Below, piece after piece: positions 25,153 through 34,516 of a stretch of 61,522 nucleotides of DNA. Each line of letters opens with the position of its first letter. The first letter of the stretch is position 1. The notes below the pieces were generated by a model. It did no database searches. It was not told the DNA's origin and was given only the letters and a program-made list of their open reading frames with translations. The stretch covers positions 1 through 61,522 of the forward strand of contig JAPLDX010000081.1 of assembly GCA_026391215.1 (NCBI GenBank). The letters run 5' to 3'. This stretch comes from Bacteroidia bacterium. GTDB lineage: Bacteria > Bacteroidota > Bacteroidia > Bacteroidales > VadinHA17. A program made the translations under genes and the position numbers.

Positions 25153-26004
25153 TCAGCCTTTCAGAGCCAGTATCTCGGCATCAAATTTTTCGCGCAGGAG
25201 TCTGGTCACAGGGCCGGGTTTCCCTTTACCCACTATTTTACCATCAATTGAAATGACCGGAGCAATTTCAAACGAGGTATTTGTAACGAATGCTTCGGAA
25301 ATATCACCCAGACTGCTCGCGGGAAGGGCTGTTTCACTGATAGTTATACCTGATTCCCTGGCCAGGCGGAGTATGTTTTTCCTGGTTATCCCTGCCAGTA
25401 CCTTTTCAGAAAGAGGGTGAGTGTTCAGAATTCCATCAAGTACAAAGAAAACATTGGAATGAGCACATTCTGTGATCATTCCATCCCTGACAAAAATGCA
25501 TTCAAAAGATCCGGAATCCCTGGCTTCCTGAAAGCTCAGGATATTAGGCAGGAGGGATACCGATTTAATATCGCACCTGCTCCATCTTGTATCTTCATGG
25601 AGTATAACATTAATACCGGAAGAAATCATCTCTTTTTCAGGATTGAATCCCCGCGCGAAAGCATAAACAGTCGGAGGAATGGGGGGCGATGGAAAGGCAT
25701 GACTTCGTTTTGCGGCCCCCCTCGTTACCTGGAGATAGATCAGGGAGGGTTTGTCATTCAGGTTGTTTCGCACAATAAGCTCCATGGCAACAGCAGGAAA
25801 TGAATCTGCATCATCCCACTCAATACGTACCTCTTTCAGGCTTCTCATAAGCCTTGCCATGTGACCTTCCATGTCGTAGATGAATCCCTCATACCATCGT
25901 GCGACCTCGTAGACACCATCGGCAAAAAGAAAACCGCGGTCATCAGGGCTGATGTGTATCTGGTCTCTGGAGAGGAAAGATCCGTTGAAGTAGGCTATTT
26001 CCAT
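25153..26004 (-). CDS. D-amino-acid transaminase-like class IV aminotransferase
   Basis: A 283-residue PLP enzyme of fold type IV. SPDDRGFLFADGVYEV at the N-terminus and TRWSRCDIKSVSLLPNIL, which contains the PLP-lysine (Lys in CDIKS, about residue 146), are hallmarks of D-alanine transaminase. ITECAHSNVFFV and VTNTSFEIAPV complete the family signature. It interconverts D-amino acids and 2-oxo acids, and can supply D-Glu or D-Ala for peptidoglycan. Branched-chain aminotransferase or aminodeoxychorismate lyase are less likely, because the R-x-R-C-D-I-K-S-V/L-x-L-L motif favours Dat. It is upstream of lysS by 47 bp. An inverted-repeat element lies upstream. Confidence 0.88.
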   Translation of the reverse strand: MEIAYFNGSFLSRDQIHISPDDRGFLFADGVYEVARWYEGFIYDMEGHMARLMRSLKEVRIEWDDADSFPAVAMELIVRNNLNDKPSLIYLQVTRGAAKRSHAFPSPPIPPTVYAFARGFNPEKEMISSGINVILHEDTRWSRCDIKSVSLLPNILSFQEARDSGSFECIFVRDGMITECAHSNVFFVLDGILNTHPLSEKVLAGITRKNILRLARESGITISETALPASSLGDISEAFVTNTSFEIAPVISIDGKIVGKGKPGPVTRLLREKFDAEILALKG

Positions 26005-26064
26005 AATTGATTGAATTATATGGTGTTGTAAACATTATTCTATTTATTTGCCTCTGTTTTATTA

Positions 26065-26174
26065 CCCCCCGCCGCTGCGCGGCACCCCCCTGAAGGGGGG
26101 TTAAAACCTATTCGATGCTTACTAATAACCAGTTTTGGGTCTTAACCCCCCTTTAGGGGGGCATGGGGGGTTAA
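26065..26174. repeat. G/C-run palindromic element, copy 1
   Basis: An inverted-repeat element of about 110 bp filling the gap between the transaminase and fucK. Both ends carry a hairpin of six C, a short centre, and six G: CCCCCCTGAAGGGGGG at 26085 and CCCCCCTTTAGGGGGG at 26146. Each is preceded or followed at the outer edge by another run of six C or G. The left arm has an extra GCCGCTGCGCGGC palindrome (26071). The stop codon of fucK (26142-26144) lies inside the element. Confidence 0.8.
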
Positions 26175-27587
26175 ATGGGGTTCAATTATTTCTGTTTTAT
26201 AATCAATTTTTTCTCTTGCCTCTTCTGGAGAAGAAGCATTTCCGCAGGCAGCCTGAACAAACAGCGATGCTCCAAGGACGGTCGTTTCCTTCTGATCAAT
26301 AACCTTGACCGGCACTCCGGTATAATCAGCTCTCAGCCTGTTCCACAGCCTGTTCTTCGATCCTCCTCCTACACATAGGATGCTTTCTGTTTTAAATCCT
26401 CCGGCTTTTTCCAATGAGCTCTTTCCTTCTGCCAGCCTCTCTGAAAGAGCCTCAAGCATCGCCCTGTATATCTCGTCACGGGTTGATTCCATGGTCAACC
26501 CAAGTATCTGTCCTGCGGGCTTACCCTTCAGTTCCTCATAGAATTTAGGCACCACTCTCACTCCGTTACAACCGGCAGGAATTTTTTCCGCTCCGGAAAT
26601 CATTGCTTCATATGCATTGTTCTTAATATCACTATAAAGATTCCTTCTTGCCCATTCCAGGACTCCGGAAGCAATCCATTGATTACCAATATTATACAGT
26701 CCAGGACGAGAATCAAGTTCAGTGGTAATAGCCATGTCAAGTTGTTCTTTCCCTGACCTGAACCCTTCCGAACGGACCATAAGAATTTCCCATGTGCCGG
26801 AGCTGAGGACCGGCTGATTTATTTCTGCTCCGGAACCAAAAATAGCGAACTGAGTATCATGTCCGGTAGCAACTACAGGAATACCCCGGGGTATGCCTGT
26901 TTGAGAGGATGCCAGTGAACTGACACTGCCAGTTATAGCGCCAGCTTCAACGATGGTGCCAAACCTGTCTGCCGGGAATCCGATACGGCTAAGAATGTTT
27001 TCAGAGAATGTTCTGGCAGAAAGACTGGTCATCATTGATGTTCCTGCCATAGTTGTATCGTTTGCCATTTCACCAGTAAGGAGGTATGAAAAAATTGAGG
27101 GCATAAAAAGAAACCTGTGACATTTTTCTGCCAGCTCAGGCTTGTGTTCGGCAAACCAGATCAGCTTGTTTATCGTATTGAAAGTAAAAGGAAGGACACC
27201 GCACTCTTTATAAAGATCGGCAAGGGGAATATATTTTTCTATATCATTCATTACCTGGACAGTCCTTTCGCACTGCCATGATATTACAGGGTAAAGCATT
27301 TTGCCTGACTTATCAAACAGAGTTCCATCGACTCCAAATGTTGTAACTGTAGCACCGGCAATATCGACCGGATTAATTTTTCTGACAACCTTTTTAGAAG
27401 CCTTGCACATCTTCTGCCATATCTCATCCACATCCCAGATCCTGTAATTCGGATAATAAGGATCAGGCTTAGTGTTGTTAGGAATTGATTCTGAGGCTTT
27501 AATAATGCCCATGCTGTTCATGGCTATCACCCTTACATTGGTTGCGCCACAGTCAAAGACAATTATGATATCACCTTTTGAGCTCAC
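26142..27587 (-). CDS. fucK: L-fuculokinase
   Basis: A 481-residue FGGY-family sugar kinase that phosphorylates L-fuculose. The sequence follows Escherichia coli FucK closely: FDCGATNVRVIAMNS at the start, VTTFGVDGTL, YPVISWQCERT, TMAGTSMM, GHDTQFAIFGSGAE and VLSSGTWEILMVRS, with phosphate-binding loops in the usual places. About the last 15 residues (IIEPHLTPHAPLKGG) are encoded by the palindromic element, so the natural C-terminus seems replaced by element-derived sequence. It is downstream of fucI and a DUF5362 gene, with a 6-bp gap to the latter, in one operon. No aldolase (fucA) or permease (fucP) is present in the window. Confidence 0.93.
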   Translation of the reverse strand: MSSKGDIIIVFDCGATNVRVIAMNSMGIIKASESIPNNTKPDPYYPNYRIWDVDEIWQKMCKASKKVVRKINPVDIAGATVTTFGVDGTLFDKSGKMLYPVISWQCERTVQVMNDIEKYIPLADLYKECGVLPFTFNTINKLIWFAEHKPELAEKCHRFLFMPSIFSYLLTGEMANDTTMAGTSMMTSLSARTFSENILSRIGFPADRFGTIVEAGAITGSVSSLASSQTGIPRGIPVVATGHDTQFAIFGSGAEINQPVLSSGTWEILMVRSEGFRSGKEQLDMAITTELDSRPGLYNIGNQWIASGVLEWARRNLYSDIKNNAYEAMISGAEKIPAGCNGVRVVPKFYEELKGKPAGQILGLTMESTRDEIYRAMLEALSERLAEGKSSLEKAGGFKTESILCVGGGSKNRLWNRLRADYTGVPVKVIDQKETTVLGASLFVQAACGNASSPEEAREKIDYKTEIIEPHLTPHAPLKGG

Positions 27588-27593
27588 TTCGGT

Positions 27594-28034
27594 TCATTTT
27601 AAAAATGTCACCGATGATCCCATAATAAGGAAGGCAATAACATATATCACAAGCACTGCGATGATCAGAATGCCAGTATATGTAAAATAAGATCTCAGAT
27701 TCTTGAAAGCTTTTTTAATCTCCTCCTTGTCGCGGGTCTTAATGACACCCGATATGAATTTTGAGAAACGGAAAATAAAAAGCATCGGGAAAAAATAAAG
27801 AATGGATGTGGTAATAATTATAATAAATACAAGCCATCCCGGATAGCTGGTTGCTGTATCACCTTTATTAAAGAAAGAAAGAAATACACCAGTGAACAGG
27901 CCGACAATCAAAAAAACACCGATGCCAATAAATCCGAGAATAGCTAAGAACATTGTCCATTTTCGCGTTCTGTCCAGATCTTTAAGGGTATCTAGTTCTA
28001 ACTCTATTTTTGGGATTTCCTCAGTGTTCTCCAT
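27594..28034 (-). CDS. DUF5362-type small membrane protein
   Basis: A protein of 146 residues. Two central transmembrane helices (LAILGFIGIGVFLIVGLFTGVFL; WLVFIIIITTSILYFFPMLFIF) and one C-terminal helix (YTGILIIAVLVIYVIAFLI) surround a charged segment FISGVIKTRDKEEIKKAFKNL, a pattern seen in DUF5362. Its place between fucI and fucK is unusual, as no transport role is known. Start: ATG at 28034 (MENTEEIPK) begins 7 bp after the fucI stop. An ATG at 28061 would overlap fucI by 20 bp and is possible. The upstream frame to 28151 is antisense overlap within fucI and is rejected. Confidence 0.75.
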   Translation of the reverse strand: MENTEEIPKIELELDTLKDLDRTRKWTMFLAILGFIGIGVFLIVGLFTGVFLSFFNKGDTATSYPGWLVFIIIITTSILYFFPMLFIFRFSKFISGVIKTRDKEEIKKAFKNLRSYFTYTGILIIAVLVIYVIAFLIMGSSVTFLK

Positions 28035-28041
28035 AGAGTCA

Positions 28042-29844
28042 TTATTTGTAAAGAGGTCCATAGCTCTGACATGCCCTGTAGTCCGCTCCTTCCTTATCCA
28101 TTCCGAAGGCATTCCATGAACTTGGACGGTATATCTTATCCTCAGGAACATTATGCATGCATACCGGTATTCTGAGAAGCGATGCCATTGTTATCAGGTC
28201 GGCTCCTATATGACCGTAGCTTGATGCAGAATGGTTTGCGCCCCAGTTTGCCATAACAGAGTAAACGTCAGTGAAAGGATCTTTGCCTGTTAACCTGGGT
28301 GTGAACCAGGTTGTAGGCCAGGTAGGATCTGTTCTGTCAGTCAGTGTCTTATGAACCTTTGACGGGAGTTCAACTGTCCAGCCTTCAGCCAGCTGCAGCA
28401 CAGGACCGAGTCCTTTCACCAGGTTTATTCTTGATATTGTCAGCGGCATAACACCTTTTGTGTTGAATTGAGATGAGTATCCTCCTCCCCTGAAATATCC
28501 TGTATTTGCTGGTTCCCACTGTGTTGATTTCAGGCATTCGGCAGCATCCTTTCCTGTGATTTCCCAGAAAGGTTTTATGCATGATTCACCTTTACTGGTT
28601 TCTCTTCCTGAAAAATCAAGTGCTGAGGCTCCTGAATTAATAAGATGAATTATCCCGTTTGCTGCCAGTCCTGAAGGTTTGATACCTGTTACCCGTTTCA
28701 TTGCTGACGGGCTCCAGTAAGTGCGGATATCTGAGAACATCTGGGCAGTGTTTGTAAGAAGATATCCGAAAAGCATCGGAGTCCCGTTCATTGCATCGTT
28801 CTCAGTGGCAACAAGATAAGGAGGCCTGATACCGTTCCAGTCGAAGGAAGAACAGAGTATTGCTTCAAGAAAATCGCCATTCGGCATGTGATCAGTCCAT
28901 TGCCTCTGTCCCTGGAATCCTGCCAGTATTGCATTATGCCCGTTCGATTCCTCACCAAAACCGAGTTTTTTAAGCTTCTGATTTCCCACCATGAGGTCCC
29001 GGGCGATCATAGTCATCTTAACGACGATCTCCCACTCTTCATCCTTCCTCGCCCGCGATTTTGGCTTTGGATTGAGGTCTTTTCCCTCTTTACAATATTT
29101 CTTTGTCCATGCGAGAGCTTTCTTAAATTCATCCTTATCATATATTCCTTCATACAGACGGCGGTTAAATTCGCTCATATCGATATACTCATTTCTCATC
29201 CCGAGATATTCCTGGAAAAAATCTTCCCTGACGATAGAACCGGCAATACCCATCGAAACAGAACCCATAGACAAATATGATTTACCTTTCATAAATGACA
29301 CAGCCAGGCCTGCCTTTACAAACCTAAGTATCTTTTCGCTTACATCATCAGGTATGGTCTGGTCACCTGCATCCTGCACATCATGTCCGTAAATGCCGAA
29401 TGCCGGCAATCCTTTCATTGCATGTCCTGCCAGGGCAGCTGCAAGATAGACTGCCCCCGGACGTTCAGTGCCGTTAAAACCCCAGATAGCTTTAGGAACG
29501 ATATTATTCATGTCTATAGTCTCACTTCCATAGCACCAGCAAGGTGTTACAGTCAGGCTGACTCCAACGCCGGATTTTTTAAATTTCTCAGCGCAGGATG
29601 CCGCTTCAGCGACACCGCCGATCGTGGTGTCGGCAATCACACATTCAACAGCTTTGCCGTTCGGGTATTTCAGGTTTTTTGAAATCAGTGAAGCTGCGCT
29701 TCTGGCCATATTCATGGTTTGCTTTTCAAGGGATTCTCTCACACCCCGTTCGCGGCCATCAATAACCGGGCGAATTCCAACTTTCGGAAAATCACCGATA
29801 ACCGTCTGGTAGTTGCGGCTTATTTTTAATTCATCAGTTGCCAT
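28042..29844 (-). CDS. fucI: L-fucose isomerase
   Basis: A 600-residue enzyme converting L-fucose to L-fuculose. It is almost collinear with E. coli Fuc[79 protein letters not shown] (metal-binding Glu/Asp) and [10 protein letters not shown] with [12 protein letters not shown] near the end. ATG at 29844 (MATDELKIS) gives the normal length. The frame is open to 29883 but includes a -7 promoter box. It starts the fucI-DUF5362-fucK operon. Together these genes bring free L-fucose to fuculose-1-phosphate. Confidence 0.96.
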   Translation of the reverse strand: MATDELKISRNYQTVIGDFPKVGIRPVIDGRERGVRESLEKQTMNMARSAASLISKNLKYPNGKAVECVIADTTIGGVAEAASCAEKFKKSGVGVSLTVTPCWCYGSETIDMNNIVPKAIWGFNGTERPGAVYLAAALAGHAMKGLPAFGIYGHDVQDAGDQTIPDDVSEKILRFVKAGLAVSFMKGKSYLSMGSVSMGIAGSIVREDFFQEYLGMRNEYIDMSEFNRRLYEGIYDKDEFKKALAWTKKYCKEGKDLNPKPKSRARKDEEWEIVVKMTMIARDLMVGNQKLKKLGFGEESNGHNAILAGFQGQRQWTDHMPNGDFLEAILCSSFDWNGIRPPYLVATENDAMNGTPMLFGYLLTNTAQMFSDIRTYWSPSAMKRVTGIKPSGLAANGIIHLINSGASALDFSGRETSKGESCIKPFWEITGKDAAECLKSTQWEPANTGYFRGGGYSSQFNTKGVMPLTISRINLVKGLGPVLQLAEGWTVELPSKVHKTLTDRTDPTWPTTWFTPRLTGKDPFTDVYSVMANWGANHSASSYGHIGADLITMASLLRIPVCMHNVPEDKIYRPSSWNAFGMDKEGADYRACQSYGPLYK

Positions 29845-29880
29845 AGAATATATTTTTAAGAATTTATTTTTCGGATCTAA

Positions 29881-29888
29881 CAAATATA
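29881..29888 (-). promoter_or_regulatory. Putative -7 promoter box for the fuc operon
   Basis: The minus strand reads TATATTTG, an exact TAnnTTTG match, 36 bp before the fucI ATG at 29844. It overlaps the start of the longer alternative frame and argues against that start. Confidence 0.45.
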
Positions 29889-29990
29889 ACGTTTTTTATA
29901 CTCTGTAGTTCTCTGTGTATTTCCAGGGATTTCACGTACTCACCCCCTTCTTTCGCTACGTTTAGGATTCCTCCTCTCCGCTGTCCCTGA

Positions 29991-30093
29991 CCTCTCCCCC
30001 CGACCCCCTCCCCCAGGAGGGAGGGGGCTAAGTAACTGTATGACAAATAATTCCCCCCTTCTCTCTTGGGAGAAGGGGGTCAGGGGGATGAGG
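29991..30093. repeat. G/C-run palindromic element, copy 2 (diverged)
   Basis: It lies in the 350-bp gap between fucI and lipA. The left arm reads CTCCCCCCGACCCCCTCCCC then AGGAGGGAGGGGG. The right arm, from 30052, mirrors it (CCCCCCTTCTCTCTTGGGAG, then AAGGGGGTCAGGGGGATGAG). It is the same plan as the copies at 26.1 and 37.9 kb but with longer hairpins. A partial echo ATCAGGGGGATGAG follows at 30115. The rest of the gap shows only the fucI -7 box and no gene. Confidence 0.65.
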
Positions 30094-30194
30094 CATATAA
30101 GAAAGAAAAAAGGGATCAGGGGGATGAGTACATGTAAGTAAAGACATGGAGGTCCGCGGAGTTTTTGTACATTTACATACTTTAGAAACTCAAG

Positions 30195-31049
30195 ATGTAC
30201 AAGGGCAGGAGATTACCGGAATGGCTTAAAATGCAGCGAGCAAGCGGGGAGAATTATTCCCGGGTGAAAAGGCTCGTTGAAAGCAACAGGCTCCATACAA
30301 TCTGTACCAGCGGGAACTGCCCCAACATAGGTGAGTGCTGGAATGCCGGGACAGCAACTTTTATGATCCTTGGTGATATATGCACGCGCGCCTGTAAATT
30401 CTGCAATACAAGAACAGGTAAGCCTTTGCCGCCTGATCCTGATGAGCCTCAGAGGCTTGCGGAGTCAATAAAGCGACTGGGGATTAAACATTGCGTGATT
30501 ACTTCTGTGGACCGTGATGATCTTAAGGACAGTGGCGCCTTCTTCTGGGCAAATACAATTGCGACAATAAAAAAAACAAATCCCGGATTAACAATAGAAG
30601 CGCTTATCCCTGATTTTGACGGAAAACCTGTTAATATCCGGAAAATTATTGATGCCTCTCCGGACGTAATATCTCACAATATTGAAACTGTAAAAAGGCT
30701 CACACCCCTGATCAGGACAAAAGCAAAATATGACAGGAGTCTTGCCGTTATAAAATACATAACTGATAAGGGAAAAATTTCAAAGTCGGGTTTTATGCTC
30801 GGACTTGGAGAGACTGAGAAGGAAGTACATGAAACCATGGATGATCTTGTAAATGCAGGATGCAGAATATTAACTCTTGGACAATACCTGAAACCCAGCA
30901 TGGAGCACATGGAAGTAGTTGAATATATTACCCCGCTGAAATTTGAAGAATACAGGGAACTGGCTTTGAATAAAGGATTTGAATTTGTTGAAAGCAGTCC
31001 GCTCGTACGATCCTCTTTTCATGCTGAGAAACATATAAAGGCTGGATAA
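30195..31049 (+). CDS. lipA: Lipoyl synthase
   Basis: A 284-residue radical SAM enzyme that inserts two sulfurs into octanoyl groups on lipoyl domains. The auxiliary cluster cysteines are Cys37, Cys42 and Cys48 (CTSGNCPNIGEC), and the radical SAM cluster is Cys63, Cys67 and Cys70 (CTRACKFC). The C-terminal SPLVRSSFHAEK provides the conserved serine ligand. Length is normal. lipB starts 40 bp downstream on the same strand, so octanoyl transfer and sulfur insertion are genetically linked. Confidence 0.97.
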   Translation: MYKGRRLPEWLKMQRASGENYSRVKRLVESNRLHTICTSGNCPNIGECWNAGTATFMILGDICTRACKFCNTRTGKPLPPDPDEPQRLAESIKRLGIKHCVITSVDRDDLKDSGAFFWANTIATIKKTNPGLTIEALIPDFDGKPVNIRKIIDASPDVISHNIETVKRLTPLIRTKAKYDRSLAVIKYITDKGKISKSGFMLGLGETEKEVHETMDDLVNAGCRILTLGQYLKPSMEHMEVVEYITPLKFEEYRELALNKGFEFVESSPLVRSSFHAEKHIKAG

Positions 31050-31088
31050 TTATGATTATATTGCAGCAACTGAAATGGGGAATCCTGA

Positions 31089-31796
31089 TTGAGCTATAGT
31101 GTTAAATATGAGGATATTGGATTAATGGATTATAAGGAAGCCTGGGATTATCAGGCAACAATCTTCAAAGAGCTTATAATCGGTAAAAAAGAGAAGGGAA
31201 ACGAAGCCAGTTCATGCAAATCCGGCACCCTGATCTTTGTCGAACATCCTCACGTATATACTCTTGGCAAAAGCGGTTCTGAAAATAATCTCCTGATCGA
31301 CTATATCCAGCTAAGGGCAAAGGATGCACAGTTTTTCAGGATCGACAGGGGAGGAGATATAACTTATCATGGTCCCGGACAGATAGTCGGATACCCTATT
31401 TTCGATCTGGAGGTAATGAAGATAGGATTGAAGGAATATATTTTCCGCCTGGAAGAAGCTGTTATTAATACTATTGGCGAATTCGGTCTCACAGGATCCA
31501 GGTTGGAAGGAGGCACAGGTGTATGGCTTGAGCCTGAAGTAAAAGGAAAGGCAAGAAAAATATGTGCTATAGGCGTTAAGGCCAGCAGGTACGTAACGAT
31601 GCACGGATTTGCATTTAACGTTAACACTGACCTTATATATTTCAACTACATTAATCCATGCGGATTTACTGACAAAGGAGTAACCTCGCTGGAAAAAGAG
31701 ATTGGCAAGAAGCAGGATATAAATGATGTAAAGACCATTGTCAGAGGAAAGCTCAGAGAGGTCTTTGATCTGGACTGGACAAATATGCGAAGCTGA
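31089..31796 (+). CDS. lipB: Octanoyltransferase (lipoyl(octanoyl) transferase)
   Basis: A 235-residue enzyme that moves octanoyl groups from acyl carrier protein to lipoyl domains. GGDITYHGPGQIVGYPIFDL, ICAIGVKASRYVTMHGFAFNV (catalytic Lys) and NPCGFTDKGVTSLEKE (catalytic Cys) are all present. The start is taken as TTG at 31089 (SYSVKYEDIGLMDYKEAW), which covers the conserved N-terminus; the first in-frame ATG, 36 bp later, would cut the first strand. The weak GGGGAA upstream is a possible ribosome site. Its TGA overlaps the recJ ATG by one base. Confidence 0.94.
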   Translation: MSYSVKYEDIGLMDYKEAWDYQATIFKELIIGKKEKGNEASSCKSGTLIFVEHPHVYTLGKSGSENNLLIDYIQLRAKDAQFFRIDRGGDITYHGPGQIVGYPIFDLEVMKIGLKEYIFRLEEAVINTIGEFGLTGSRLEGGTGVWLEPEVKGKARKICAIGVKASRYVTMHGFAFNVNTDLIYFNYINPCGFTDKGVTSLEKEIGKKQDINDVKTIVRGKLREVFDLDWTNMRS

Positions 31797-33517
31797 TGGA
31801 AAAGAAATGGATCATAAAAGAGCGAGGGGACAATGTGGTTGTAAAACAGCTTGCGGGTGTTCTTGGTGTCTCTGAATCACTGGCAAACCTGATGGTACAG
31901 AGATCTATCACTTCTTCCGAAGAAGCTCATGCATTCTTTAATCCAAGCCTGGATTATCTTCATGATCCTTTTATGATGAAAGGTATGAATATCGCTGTCG
32001 ATCGTCTCTCAACAGCTATTAAGAAAAATGAAAAAATTCTTGTTTATGGCGATTATGACGTCGACGGAACAACAGCAGTTGCACTTGTCTATTCATTTCT
32101 TAAGGAACAATATTCGAATGTTGAATACTATATACCCGACAGGTACAAAGAGGGTTATGGAGTTTCATTCCTGGGGATTGATTATGCGGCACAGAATAAC
32201 TGCAAGGTGATCATCACTCTCGATTGCGGTATCAAGGCAGTCGAAAAGATACTGTATGCAAAAAATAAAGGGCTCGAGGTAATCGTCTGCGACCATCATT
32301 ATCCGGGTGATAAAATTCCTGAAGCGCTTGCTGTCCTTGACCCGAAACAACCTGGCTGCAATTATCCTTATAAAGAACTTTCAGGGTGCGGAGTAGGATT
32401 CAAGCTGATACATGCATATTCAAGAATCCATGGAATGCCCTTCAGTACTATAGCACAATACCTTGATCTGGTTGCTGTAAGTATTGCCTCCGACATTGTC
32501 CCGATAACGGGAGAGAACAGAGTGCTGGCTTATTTCGGACTTAAGCAGCTGAATGAATCTCCGCGAATGGGTCTGAAGGAAATATTAAGGGAAGCTGAAG
32601 TATGCAGGGCTTTGACTATTGAAGATGTTGTTTTCAAGATCGGCCCCAGGATAAATGCTGCCGGAAGAATGGAGACAGGAGGCAGAGCTGTCGAACTTCT
32701 TATTGCCAATGATACAAAACTGGCAACGGGGATCAGCAAGGAGATCAATAATTACAATAATGAACGGAGAAGCATCGACAGGGTGATCACCTCCGAAGCT
32801 ATGAGGATGATATCCGAGGACCAGCGGAATACCAACGCCAAAACAACAGTACTCTTCAATCCGTCATGGAAAAAGGGCGTAATTGGCATAGTGGCTTCCC
32901 GGCTTATCGAGACATATTACCGGCCAACAGTGATCCTGACAGAATCAAATGGCTTTGCTACAGGTTCAGCAAGATCAGTACAGGGCTATGATCTCTACCA
33001 GGCTATAGAGTCATGCAGTGACCTGCTGGAAAGTTTCGGAGGACACATGTTTGCAGCCGGGCTCACGCTTAAGAAAGAGAATATCAAGCCTTTCATTGAA
33101 AGATTTGAACAATACGTTAAAAGCACCATTACTGAGGACCAGATGCTGCCAAGAGTTCTGATTGATACAGAGCTCTCATTTTCAGAGATCAACGAAGAGT
33201 TCTTCAGGGTAATGAACCAGTTCCAGCCGTTTGGTCCCGAGAATATGTCGCCGATATTTATGTCAAAAAGCGTTTTTGACAGCGGAACAGGACGAATGGT
33301 CGGAGCCAATGGCGAGCATCTTAAACTTGACCTGTGCCAGGAATCAACCGGGACAAAAACCCTGCCTGCCATTGCATTTGGACAGGCTAACCATTTTGAA
33401 TATATAAGAAGAGGCAATCCATTTGATATCTGTTATTCAGTGGAAATGAACGAGTTCAGGGGCAATAAGAATCTGCAGCTCAATATACGCGACATTAAAA
33501 CACCTGAGGATAAATAA
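31796..33517 (+). CDS. recJ: Single-stranded-DNA-specific exonuclease
   Basis: A 573-residue DHH-family 5'-3' exonuclease for recombination and repair. DHH-family motifs are DYDVDGTTA (about 84), LDCGIKA (about 142), CDHHYPGD (about 166) and a late DHHA1 motif SFGGHMFAAG (about 415). The C-terminal OB-like part has FGPENMSPIFMSK and NLQLNIRDIK. Length and motif order match RecJ of Bacteroidota. Translational coupling with lipB is likely (TGATG overlap). Confidence 0.95.
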   Translation: MEKKWIIKERGDNVVVKQLAGVLGVSESLANLMVQRSITSSEEAHAFFNPSLDYLHDPFMMKGMNIAVDRLSTAIKKNEKILVYGDYDVDGTTAVALVYSFLKEQYSNVEYYIPDRYKEGYGVSFLGIDYAAQNNCKVIITLDCGIKAVEKILYAKNKGLEVIVCDHHYPGDKIPEALAVLDPKQPGCNYPYKELSGCGVGFKLIHAYSRIHGMPFSTIAQYLDLVAVSIASDIVPITGENRVLAYFGLKQLNESPRMGLKEILREAEVCRALTIEDVVFKIGPRINAAGRMETGGRAVELLIANDTKLATGISKEINNYNNERRSIDRVITSEAMRMISEDQRNTNAKTTVLFNPSWKKGVIGIVASRLIETYYRPTVILTESNGFATGSARSVQGYDLYQAIESCSDLLESFGGHMFAAGLTLKKENIKPFIERFEQYVKSTITEDQMLPRVLIDTELSFSEINEEFFRVMNQFQPFGPENMSPIFMSKSVFDSGTGRMVGANGEHLKLDLCQESTGTKTLPAIAFGQANHFEYIRRGNPFDICYSVEMNEFRGNKNLQLNIRDIKTPEDK

Positions 33518-33556
33518 TCTGCCTTTACCAGGCAAAAATCCGCCCCGGGAGAAGCA

Positions 33557-34516
33557 ATGAAAAATAAATTTAAGATATATCTTAAAGATTGTTCCGGATT
33601 GGAAGAGATTGAAAGCAGTTCGGTTGATGCAGTTATCACGGATCCTCCGTATGGCATATCATTTCAGAATAACCGCTGGGACAAGGCACTCCCTGACAGG
33701 AAGATTTGGGCAGATTGCCTGCGGGTACTCAAGCCCGGTTCATTTGTCCTGGTCTTTTCATCTGTCAGGCTGCTCCATCGCCTGATGGCCGATATTGAAG
33801 ATACCGGATTTATCATAAAGGATATTTTATTCTGGGCCTTCCTCAATGGAATGCCTAAAAGCAGGAACGTAGCACTGGAAATTGATGCAGAATCGGGCAT
33901 CGAAAGTAAAGTCATCGGCAAATACTCTTATGTGCAGGGGTATAAGAAAGGTGGTGCTGACAGCTATAAAAACCAAGGGGAAAAACTTAAATATGAACCG
34001 GTTTCAGGATCAGGTAAAAAATATAAAGGGGCAGGACTGGGTATCAAGCCGGCTTATGAACCGATAATTATGGTTCAGAAACCAATGGAAACGAAGCTTA
34101 CTGTTGCTCAGAATGTTATTAAATTCGGAACTGGCGCACTTAATATTGACGCAACACGAATCCCATATGCCAGAGGTGAAAAAAAGGTAGGGCATAATCC
34201 CCACCCGGGCGGGAGGGTAACATCAAATATTCTGCGCACAGATGAGTTTGGAGATGGTTACGATAAGTTCTTTCTTGTTCCTAAAGTCCGTCAGCATACT
34301 GAAGAGTATAATTACCATCCGACTATAAAGCCGGTGGATCTTATGCTCCACCTGACAAAACTTATTACTTTTGAAAACCATCTGGTGCTTGACCCTTTCA
34401 TGGGAACCGGCAGTACCGGACTTGCCTGCATAGATCTTAACAGGGGCTTTATAGGATATGAAAATGATCCCGGATATTTTAAAATAGCAAAGAAAAGGTT
34501 TAAGGAGAAATCCTAG
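33557..34516 (+). CDS. Orphan DNA methyltransferase (DPPY type)
   Basis: A 319-residue amino-methyltransferase. The catalytic motif IV DPPY is at residues 29-32 and the SAM-binding motif I DPFMGTGSTG is at about 279-288, so the order is IV, target-recognition region, I: the beta class. The middle (about 120-230) is the presumptive recognition region. Motif IV of DPPY type fits N6-adenine or N4-cytosine methylation; which one is not clear. No restriction enzyme is adjacent, so it looks like an orphan. It follows recJ by 39 bp and may be in the lipA-lipB-recJ transcript. Its stop overlaps the convergent HHH-barrel gene stop within CTAG. Confidence 0.88.
   Translation: MKNKFKIYLKDCSGLEEIESSSVDAVITDPPYGISFQNNRWDKALPDRKIWADCLRVLKPGSFVLVFSSVRLLHRLMADIEDTGFIIKDILFWAFLNGMPKSRNVALEIDAESGIESKVIGKYSYVQGYKKGGADSYKNQGEKLKYEPVSGSGKKYKGAGLGIKPAYEPIIMVQKPMETKLTVAQNVIKFGTGALNIDATRIPYARGEKKVGHNPHPGGRVTSNILRTDEFGDGYDKFFLVPKVRQHTEEYNYHPTIKPVDLMLHLTKLITFENHLVLDPFMGTGSTGLACIDLNRGFIGYENDPGYFKIAKKRFKEKS

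Noticed and set aside
28042..28151. Longer N-terminus for the DUF5362 gene
   Set aside because: Those bases code for the end of fucI on the same strand in another frame; closer ATGs fit better.
29864..30046. A 60-residue reading frame in the fucI-lipA gap
   Set aside because: It is translated from the G/C-run palindromic element and has no family, start signal or codon pattern of its own.
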